A stretch of DNA of 64,000 nucleotides from NCBI RefSeq assembly GCF_020193575.1, contig NZ_JADYVD010000020.1:62001-126000 (forward strand). The letters are read 5' to 3'. Position 1 is the stretch's first letter, and each line of letters opens with the position of its first letter. Origin of the DNA: Ensifer sp. IC4062 (lineage in GTDB: Bacteria > Pseudomonadota > Alphaproteobacteria > Rhizobiales > Rhizobiaceae). The translations under genes and the position numbers were made by a program. This document shows, in pieces, positions 27,993 to 34,437 of this stretch. The notes beneath the pieces were generated by a model that worked only from the letters and a program-made list of their open reading frames with translations, did no database searches and was not told the DNA's origin.

Positions 27993-30536
27993 ATGATCGA
28001 CGCGACCAATCGTCCGACCGTCCTGATCACAGGTTCGAGCGGCTTTCTTGGACAGGCGATCGCTCGCGGTCTGCGCGACCGATACGAGGTGATCGGACTT
28101 GACGTCGCGGCGCCACAGGGGCGGTCGGAAACGGTAGAGACGATCAGGATCGATCTGACCTCGGACGAAAGCGTGAGGACGGCACTGGAGAAAGTGCGCG
28201 AGCGCAGTGACGGGCGCATCGCCTCGGTTATCCACCTCGCAGCCTACTACAACACGATCGGCAAGAGCGATCCGAAATATGATGCTGTTAACGTCGAGGG
28301 AACGCGCCGGCTGCTCGCGGCCTTGCGGAGCCTCGAGACGGAACAGTTCATCTTCTCGAGCACTCTGCTCGTCCATGCCCCAAGCCCGCGCCGGGGCGTC
28401 GCGATCGACGAGGACGGGCCGCTCGAACCGACTTGGGCGTACCCGAAGTCGAAAAAGGAGACGGAAGCAGTCATCGCGAAGGAGCACGGCGGCATCAAAA
28501 CCGTCGTGCTCAGGCTTGCCGGCGTCTATGACGAGGATTGTCGCGCCACGTTCATCGCGCAGCAGATCGCCCGCATCTTTGAGCGACTGCCGACAGCCTA
28601 TCTTTTCAGCGGCGATCTTGGTGCAGGGCAGCCCTACCTGCACAAGGACGACCTCGTGGACGCATTCGTGCGTACCGTCGACCGCCGCGCCGATTTGCCG
28701 GACGAAAGCGTGATGCTGATCGGCGAGCCGGAGACACTCTCCTATGGCGAGATGCAGAAGCGTATCGGCAAGCTCGTTCATGGCGAGGATTGGCAAACCT
28801 TCGTCCTGCCCAAGGGGCTCGCCAAGACCGGCGCATGGATGCAAACGGAAGTGCTTGAGCAGGACACCGATATCAAGCCGTGGATGATCGAGACCGCGGA
28901 TGATCATTTCGAGATCGACATTACCCGGGCGCGACGCCTGCTCGGCTGGGAACCGAAGCACACCTTGGCCGCAACCTTGCCGGAAATGATCCGGAGGCTG
29001 AAAGAGGACCCGACCGATTGGTATCAACGGAACAAGCTCGAGCCTTCGACCGTTGCGGCGACCGAGCCCGAGATCGATCAGGCCAGGGAGAGGCTGCGAG
29101 CTCCGCTCGAACGCAGCAAGGCGCAAGTCGATGCCGCTGTGGAGCGCCACCGCCTCTTCACGCTATGGGCGCCGCTGGCGAACGTCGCCCTCGGATTTTG
29201 GCTCCTCGCCTCGCCGATGACGCTCGGCCTCTTTGATCCCGTCGCGGCTCCGCCGCCTCCGGCCCTCGGGCACGAGATTGCCGAAGCCTCGATCCGTAAT
29301 GCGCGTCTCGGCATGAGCGAAATCGCCTCCGGCCTGCTCATCGTCGTTTTCGCCCTTGCCGGCATGTACCGCCGTTGGTCGTGGCTGCAGTGGATCACCG
29401 CAGCCGTCGGCGTCTGGGTGATGTTCGCGCCGCTCGTCTTCTGGACGACAAGTGCCGCCGCCTACGCCACAGACACGCTCGCCGGCATGCTGATCCCGGT
29501 CTTCGCCGTCATGATCCCTCCGACGCCGGGGATCAGCCGGCGGGCGCTTGCGGCGGACGACGACCGCCCGCTTGGCTGGAGCTATTCGCCATCCGCCTTC
29601 ACCCAGCGCATGCCGATCGTGGCTCTCGCCTTCGCCGGCCTGTTCCTCTCCCGCTATCTCGCCGCCTACCAGCTCGGCCACATCGACGGCCTCTGGGATC
29701 CGTTCTTCGGACCGGGCGGGGCTCCGACCGACAACGGCAGCGAGGCCGTGGTCACCTCCTGGGTGTCGAAGGGTTTCCCGATCGCCGATGCCGGGCTTGG
29801 CGCCTTCGCCTACGCGCTCGACATACTGGCCGGCGCGATCGGCGATCGCCGTCGCTGGCGCACCATGCCCTGGATGGTATTTCTGTTCGGCCTGCTGATC
29901 ATACCGCTTGGTGCAGTCAGCGTTTCGTTCATCATCATCCAGCCGCCGCTGATCGGCGCCCTGTGTACGCTCTGCATCGTCCAGGCCGCCGTGACGGTCG
30001 TGCTGATCCCCTATTCAGTCGACGAGGTGCTGGCGACCCTGCAATATCTCTGGAGAGCCAAGTTGGCAGGCGAACCGTTCTGGCGGACCTTCTGGAAAGG
30101 CGGCCCGGCGCTCTCCGAGGATCAGACGCCGGAGCCGGATCTCGATCGGCCGGCATCCCAGGTGCTGCGGGAGTTCATCACCGGCGGCGTGAACTTCCCT
30201 TGGACGCTGGTCACAAGCGTTCTGCTCGGGGTCGTGTTGATGGCGACGCCGCTGACCTTCGGCAGCGACCCACCGCTCTACCACAGCGATCATATCGCCG
30301 GCTGCCTCGTCGTCATGATCGCCGTCACCGCTTTGGCGGAGGTCGTCCGACCGCTGCGCTTCCTCAATGCGGGCCTCGGGGTCTGGGTTGCGGCGTCGCC
30401 ATTCCTGCTTGCGGGCGGCACGACGATCGGCATCGTTGCGAATCTGGTGATCGGCCTGGCGCTTGTTGCGCTGAGCCTGCCGCGCGGCAAGCGCAGCGAA
30501 GCGCATTATGGCGGCTGGGACCGGGCTATCATCTGA
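27993..30536 (+). CDS. Fusion protein: NAD-dependent epimerase, two SPW membrane modules and a VKOR-like domain
   Basis: An 847-residue multidomain membrane protein. Residues about 1-345 are a short-chain epimerase/dehydratase: PTVLITGSSGFLGQAIA for NAD binding, VIHLAAYYNT, and the catalytic pair in PTWAYPKSKKETEA (Y-x3-K). Then come membrane segments with an SPW-type motif (VALGFWLLASPMTLGLF, about 393-409). A vitamin-K-epoxide-reductase-like four-helix part contains the redox motif LCTLCIVQA (C-x2-C, about 655) with VDEVLATLQYLW. A second SPW-like pair near the end has LGVWVAASPFLLAGG. The start is ATG 27993. Soluble NAD chemistry joined to a membrane disulfide/quinone module suggests redox work at the inner membrane; the actual reaction is unknown. 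Confidence 0.8.
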   Translation: MIDATNRPTVLITGSSGFLGQAIARGLRDRYEVIGLDVAAPQGRSETVETIRIDLTSDESVRTALEKVRERSDGRIASVIHLAAYYNTIGKSDPKYDAVNVEGTRRLLAALRSLETEQFIFSSTLLVHAPSPRRGVAIDEDGPLEPTWAYPKSKKETEAVIAKEHGGIKTVVLRLAGVYDEDCRATFIAQQIARIFERLPTAYLFSGDLGAGQPYLHKDDLVDAFVRTVDRRADLPDESVMLIGEPETLSYGEMQKRIGKLVHGEDWQTFVLPKGLAKTGAWMQTEVLEQDTDIKPWMIETADDHFEIDITRARRLLGWEPKHTLAATLPEMIRRLKEDPTDWYQRNKLEPSTVAATEPEIDQARERLRAPLERSKAQVDAAVERHRLFTLWAPLANVALGFWLLASPMTLGLFDPVAAPPPPALGHEIAEASIRNARLGMSEIASGLLIVVFALAGMYRRWSWLQWITAAVGVWVMFAPLVFWTTSAAAYATDTLAGMLIPVFAVMIPPTPGISRRALAADDDRPLGWSYSPSAFTQRMPIVALAFAGLFLSRYLAAYQLGHIDGLWDPFFGPGGAPTDNGSEAVVTSWVSKGFPIADAGLGAFAYALDILAGAIGDRRRWRTMPWMVFLFGLLIIPLGAVSVSFIIIQPPLIGALCTLCIVQAAVTVVLIPYSVDEVLATLQYLWRAKLAGEPFWRTFWKGGPALSEDQTPEPDLDRPASQVLREFITGGVNFPWTLVTSVLLGVVLMATPLTFGSDPPLYHSDHIAGCLVVMIAVTALAEVVRPLRFLNAGLGVWVAASPFLLAGGTTIGIVANLVIGLALVALSLPRGKRSEAHYGGWDRAII

Positions 30537-30886
30537 GCGGAGCTGCCGCCGGGACCATGAATCTCATCACAATTCAGACAGGGCCTGCAGGTGGGGCGCA
30601 CGCCGTAGCGAGTCGTAACGGTCAACTTGCGTAAATTCGTCCTCAGCGGACGAATTTCCGCTCTGGCTCGAGAGCCGCCGCCGCCAACCCCCAAACGCAC
30701 AGCGAGAACGTTCTCGCCCCGTGAAGACCGCACAACCTTGGTGGGTCGGCGGTTCGTATCCGCTCAAGGCGGGATTCCTGAGGGCGCATGGCAATCCACG
30801 GCGTCGCAATTAGGTGGTCGCTGCTGACGGTTAACGACGGGGACGTCTATGAAAGCGAGTGTCAAAAACGATGGCAAATGGCGGAC
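30537..30886. other. Intergenic region with one hairpin and a possible micro-ORF
   Basis: 350 bases between the epimerase fusion and the convergent oxidase-like gene. It contains the inverted repeat at 30633-30657 and a 22-codon frame starting at 30849. I see no other feature. Confidence 0.4.
30633..30657. repeat. Perfect 10-bp inverted repeat
   Basis: AAATTCGTCC and its exact complement GGACGAATTT flank a 5-base loop (TCAGC). It lies about 100 bases after the epimerase-fusion stop. It may be a terminator stem or a protein-binding dyad; no T-run follows directly. Confidence 0.6.
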
Positions 30887-30917
30887 TCAGCCGGATGTCG
30901 ATCCGCAAGGCAGATAG
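30849..30917 (+). CDS. Possible 22-residue micro-ORF
   Basis: ATG 30849 to TAG 30917 encodes a basic, Cys-free 22-residue peptide beginning MKASVKNDGKW. GGGGAC lies about 5 bases upstream as a weak ribosome-binding site. Its 3' end runs antisense into the end of the oxidase-like gene. It shows no similarity to the candidate precursor at 31822. Chance occurrence is quite possible. Confidence 0.15.
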   Translation: MKASVKNDGKWRTQPDVDPQGR

Positions 30918-31591
30918 AGGGGTTGTAGAGCTCGCACGCTTGCCGCGAGTGCATCGCAGCTATGGAGCACGCTCAAACCGACCATTGCCAAGTGCTTGTG
31001 ATCCAACGGCAGCGTATTAAACGTCTGATCGATCTCAGCGCTGTGCGTCGGATCAAGGTCTCCATGAATTCTCAAAGTCCTGAACGTTGACTCCGGCAGT
31101 CCCGATCGATCTCGAATCTCATCAATCTTACTGTCCGGGGGAGGAAAAGCCTCAAGCACCGTAATGTATCCGAGAAGCATGAGAGGATGATGGTGCTGAA
31201 CCCAATAATACTGAGTGCCGACCAGCCGCGCTACTTCGACAGAAGGCGTGATGGATAGTATCCCCTCAGGATCGCATCCTGCGGTCTGCAGGTCCTCAAG
31301 CGCCCAAGTATCGTGGTGCAGTTCCTCGGAAATATGATGTCGGTAATATTTTCCCAGCGAAGGCGCGAGCCTATCCGTTTCTGCCAATTGGTCGCATCGT
31401 TCCGCTGCCCGCTGCATGAGGGGAACCGACGCCCGCATGATTTGATGAAGCAAGACCAGGAAAGCAATCGTCATTTCCCGTTGGGGTTCGGTTCGCCAAA
31501 GGTCGTCAAAAGCCGCGTTGAGAGCGGGCAAGCAGAGCTCAATTCTACCCCTCACGAAGTCACTATTCGCTTGTTTTTCAAGCATATCCAT
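30887..31591 (-). CDS. Heme-oxygenase-like diiron oxidase (HDO) candidate, RiPP tailoring
   Basis: A 234-residue all-helical protein of the iron-containing redox enzyme/heme-oxygenase-like fold. Likely ligands fit the HDO pattern: an E-x-x-H in YYRHHISEELHHDTWALED (Glu 89/90, His 92/93), Glu 147 in ITVLEAF, and H-x3-D-x2-H in RIHGDLDPTHSAE (His 176, Asp 180, His 183). HDOs use two irons and O2 for oxidative cleavage, N-oxygenation or desaturation. I start it at ATG 31591, where GAAGG lies 8 bases upstream. It is divergent from the candidate precursor, sharing a 230-base promoter region, so its likely substrate is that peptide or a building block. The exact reaction is unknown; a non-oxidase member of the fold remains possible. 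Confidence 0.72.
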   Translation of the reverse strand: MDMLEKQANSDFVRGRIELCLPALNAAFDDLWRTEPQREMTIAFLVLLHQIMRASVPLMQRAAERCDQLAETDRLAPSLGKYYRHHISEELHHDTWALEDLQTAGCDPEGILSITPSVEVARLVGTQYYWVQHHHPLMLLGYITVLEAFPPPDSKIDEIRDRSGLPESTFRTLRIHGDLDPTHSAEIDQTFNTLPLDHKHLAMVGLSVLHSCDALAASVRALQPLYLPCGSTSG

Positions 31592-31821
31592 GACGACACC
31601 TTCGATGAACAGCAAAAAAGCCGGCAAATCTTAACTCAATCCAGATACGGTTCAAGTTCGGCCCTGACCGCACGCATATAGCCCTTTGGTATTAGAGAGT
31701 ACTACTGGACAATTATGGAGCCGGCATCCTAATATTACTGATAGCCAGCGGCTCACGATTCAAAGATCACTGACGGCAATCCAGCAAGCATCGAAACTGT
31801 TCAGCGCCTGTGGAGGTGACA

Positions 31822-32025
31822 ATGCCGGGCTTCCAGCCAAATTTCGACCGCCTGAAGAACTCGAATGTCATTCCCGACGTGGAGGAGAATATGCTCCCGC
31901 AAGCGGTACATGACGCGATCGAAAACCTCACCGACGAAGAAATCGCGGTTCTCGAAAACATCAGTAAAAGAACCGGGTCCCACATTTATCTCAACAAGGA
32001 CCACTCGATCATCTGTGGATTCTGA
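31822..32025 (+). CDS. Candidate RiPP precursor peptide
   Basis: A 67-residue acidic peptide beginning MPGFQPNFDRLKNSNV. The start at ATG 31822 is supported by GGAGG five bases upstream; GTG 31810 is less likely. The middle (about 23-50, with LPQAVHDAIENL and TDEEIAVLENISKR) looks like an amphipathic helical leader. The last 17 residues (TGSHIYLNKDHSIICGF) form a plausible core, with its only cysteine three residues from the end. It overlaps the YcaO gene by 11 bases, so precursor and enzyme are coupled. It lacks the Cys/Ser/Thr-rich tail of thiazole/oxazole peptides, fitting thioamidation or a single modification better than poly-heterocyclisation. Its role is inferred from size, position and neighbours; I do not recognise its sequence family. 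Confidence 0.7.
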   Translation: MPGFQPNFDRLKNSNVIPDVEENMLPQAVHDAIENLTDEEIAVLENISKRTGSHIYLNKDHSIICGF

Positions 32026-33247
32026 AGTCGTGGTGTCGCCCAGGTCACTGGACCGGTGGCCGTTGTACGACCGCCGCGGGGAGAGGCATGGTGCGTTGGA
32101 GGAGGCCAAACACAAGCTGCTCCTCAAATCCACAATCGACCAAGTCCCGATAACACGCATAGCCGACATTACATCACTCGATGTCCTCGGCACGCCTGTG
32201 TTTGCAGCGGTCACGCCCCTGGCAAGAGACTTGACCACCCATCTGGGCAAAGGGGTGGACAAGGAAGCGGCTCGCGTCAGCGCTGTCATGGAGGCGGTCG
32301 AGAGGGTCTGCGCAGAGGAATTCGAGGGCGAGTTTCGGAATGCCACTTATCTTGAGCTGACGTCCTCGGGCGCCTACGTGGCGGATCCTCTATCCTTCGA
32401 TCTTCCCCCGCTTACCAGCTATCGTCCGGATTCGGTCTTTGAATGGGTCCAGGGTTGGGAATTGATCAGCGGCCGTCCAATCTGGGTTCTGGCCGACCTG
32501 GCGAGATCTCCTGCCAAGGAGGGTATACTGGATCAGGTCGACACCAATGGGTTGGCTGCCGGGTTCACTCATGGCCGGGCGGTGCGCAGCGCGATTCTGG
32601 AGGCTGTCGAACGGGATGCCGTCAGTCAGCATCACTTCTTTGAGCAATATGGACATGAGGGGGACGCCCGGCCGCAGAGACGCAGGATCGATCTGGATTC
32701 GCTTCCTCCCATACCCAAGGCGCTTGCGGAGCGCGCCAAGAAGGCAAACCTGAAACTCATCCTGGAAGATCTGACGACCGACCTCGAGATACCGGTCATC
32801 TCGAGCACGCTGATAGATCCGTTCTTTTGTGGTGTCGCCGGGCCAATGCCGCTAGTTGCTGAGGGTTGGGGCGCTGATCTTCTGGCCGGGACCGCAGTCA
32901 CACATGCGGTCCTCGAGTCGTTCCAATCACGACTCGGGGTAATTCACGGTGCACGTGACTCTTACAACCAAGTCCCCGCCCGATTGCGTACCGAAGGCAA
33001 GCCTTGGAATTTAGGTGCCGAGCACGACTTTTCGACCATTCCTAATAGAAGCTTGCCAGACCTCGAGACCGAAATCGAATTTATCTTGGAGAGACTAAAG
33101 TCCGCCGGACTTAGGCAGGTCATAGTCATCGACATGAGCCGAAAGCCCCTGGATCTGCCCGTTATCAGAGTGCGCGTCCCCGGTCTTTCGTTGTTTGCGA
33201 TAGACCGTCGTCGTGTTGGCTGGCGAAGTGCAAGGCACCTGTTGTGA
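32015..33247 (+). CDS. YcaO-domain peptide backbone cyclodehydratase/thioamidase
   Basis: An ATP-dependent enzyme that activates a peptide amide oxygen by phosphorylation. With a TfuA partner this leads to thioamides; with other partners, to azolines. YcaO ATP/Mg motifs are visible: RVSAVMEAVERVCAEEFEG (about 87-105), the second acidic helix RAVRSAILEAVERDAVSQHH, and the late VTHAVLESFQSRLGVIHGARD. It ends without the PxPxP tail typical of azole-forming YcaO proteins, in line with a TfuA-type member. I start it at GTG 32015 (410 residues), inside the end of the precursor gene; GTG 32030 or 32033 are alternatives. An ATG at 31865 would give an N-terminus that is only the precursor read in another frame. 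Its stop overlaps the TfuA start by four bases. Confidence 0.9.
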   Translation: MDSEVVVSPRSLDRWPLYDRRGERHGALEEAKHKLLLKSTIDQVPITRIADITSLDVLGTPVFAAVTPLARDLTTHLGKGVDKEAARVSAVMEAVERVCAEEFEGEFRNATYLELTSSGAYVADPLSFDLPPLTSYRPDSVFEWVQGWELISGRPIWVLADLARSPAKEGILDQVDTNGLAAGFTHGRAVRSAILEAVERDAVSQHHFFEQYGHEGDARPQRRRIDLDSLPPIPKALAERAKKANLKLILEDLTTDLEIPVISSTLIDPFFCGVAGPMPLVAEGWGADLLAGTAVTHAVLESFQSRLGVIHGARDSYNQVPARLRTEGKPWNLGAEHDFSTIPNRSLPDLETEIEFILERLKSAGLRQVIVIDMSRKPLDLPVIRVRVPGLSLFAIDRRRVGWRSARHLL

Positions 33248-34437
33248 CAATGCGCACGATGCGGATGCCGCCGGTCGTGTTTTTGGGTCCGAGCGCCCCC
33301 GCTTCGGATATCCTGTCCATTTTGCCAGATGCAATCATAAGGCCTCCAGCAAGGCGGGGGGACCTTTATGCTTATCGCATCCTGAGGCATCAGTTCTTTC
33401 TGGTCCTGGACGGCGCATTTGGCAACGTCCTTGCCATTTCGCCAAGGGAAGTCGTTGATGTTGTCCAGGACGGGGCGGTTGTGGTTGGCGCCTCCAGCAT
33501 GGGCGCACTGCGAGCGGCGGACTGCTTTCCGGCAGGTGTGCATGGCGTGGGGCTCATCTTTCGACTGTTCAAGCATCGGGTAATATCCGCCGAGGACGAA
33601 GTGGCGGTCCTTTACCGCGAGGAAATGCCCTTTCCGCCGCTTACGGAACCACTGATTAACATGCGGATCGCTCTGCGACGGGCTACACGGAAAGGTCTCG
33701 TGGGAGCATCCGAAGCCGGGGAAATTATCTCGGCGGCTCAATCGCTTCATTATACCGTGCGAACCTGGCCCGGCGCGTATCAGAAGGCGGGGCGGCAGCT
33801 CCGCAGCGAGATGCTCGACCTTTTGAAGGCCATAGACACAAAGCGCGCCGACGCCATTCAGGCTGCAAACAACGTCTCGAAATTACTAGCGGTTGAAGGA
33901 GGTTCGTTCCGCCGGTTGGGTCCACCTCAGCTGTTCGGACTCTCAAGCGAGGGCAGGGAGCGAGCCGCCCATGGGTTGAGTGGCGCGGACCGACAGCAAA
34001 TTGAAGCTGAGTTCATCGAATGGCTTTGCTGTTCCGGGCGGGCCAATTCACGCCCCGACAATGAAATTAACTGGCTCGACGGAGAATTGACGGTGCCGTC
34101 CTCGTCAGTTTGGAATATTCTTAACGGCTCGGGTGATGTGGAGGCTGACCTGATGAGGTTCAGCATCTTTCGCAGGGCTGTCTCCGAAGCTCGGCGATGT
34201 GGCCTTCGACCGGGAATCGAAGACCTCCGGCAAGCTGAACGTCAGTTGGCCAACGCCCATCGTGTTGGCTCATGGGATGAGCTCCTCACACGAAAAGGAC
34301 GTGGCTCGTCGTACTCCAAGCGCCTGAGTATACATCGCACTGAACTCGCTCTGACCAAGTGCCTTCGAAGAACATTTTTGTTCGGACCGGGTCAGTCAAC
34401 ACAGCCGAGAGAGGTGTTGTTATGGCACCCCAAATAG
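33244..34437 (+). CDS. TfuA-like protein (YcaO partner)
   Basis: A 397-residue TfuA-family protein. Family marks are VVFLGPSAPASDIL near the N-terminus, the Arg-rich YRILRHQFFLVLDGAFGNVLAISPREVV, the signature VVVGASSMGALRAADCFPAGVHGVG (about 80-104) and ISAEDEVAVLY. A C-terminal helical region (about 200-397) is specific to this protein. TfuA was named from the trifolitoxin cluster and is the usual partner of YcaO in thioamide formation, probably handling sulfur delivery. It starts at GTG 33244 (GTGA overlap with YcaO) or ATG 33250. Its end overlaps the start of the cyclase-STAND gene by 16 bases. Confidence 0.9.
   Translation: MTMRTMRMPPVVFLGPSAPASDILSILPDAIIRPPARRGDLYAYRILRHQFFLVLDGAFGNVLAISPREVVDVVQDGAVVVGASSMGALRAADCFPAGVHGVGLIFRLFKHRVISAEDEVAVLYREEMPFPPLTEPLINMRIALRRATRKGLVGASEAGEIISAAQSLHYTVRTWPGAYQKAGRQLRSEMLDLLKAIDTKRADAIQAANNVSKLLAVEGGSFRRLGPPQLFGLSSEGRERAAHGLSGADRQQIEAEFIEWLCCSGRANSRPDNEINWLDGELTVPSSSVWNILNGSGDVEADLMRFSIFRRAVSEARRCGLRPGIEDLRQAERQLANAHRVGSWDELLTRKGRGSSYSKRLSIHRTELALTKCLRRTFLFGPGQSTQPREVLLWHPK

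Noticed and set aside
31865-32014. N-terminal extension of YcaO from ATG 31865
   Set aside because: This stretch is the precursor gene read in another frame; it is Ser/Thr/Arg-rich and non-globular. The homologous part begins after GTG 32015.
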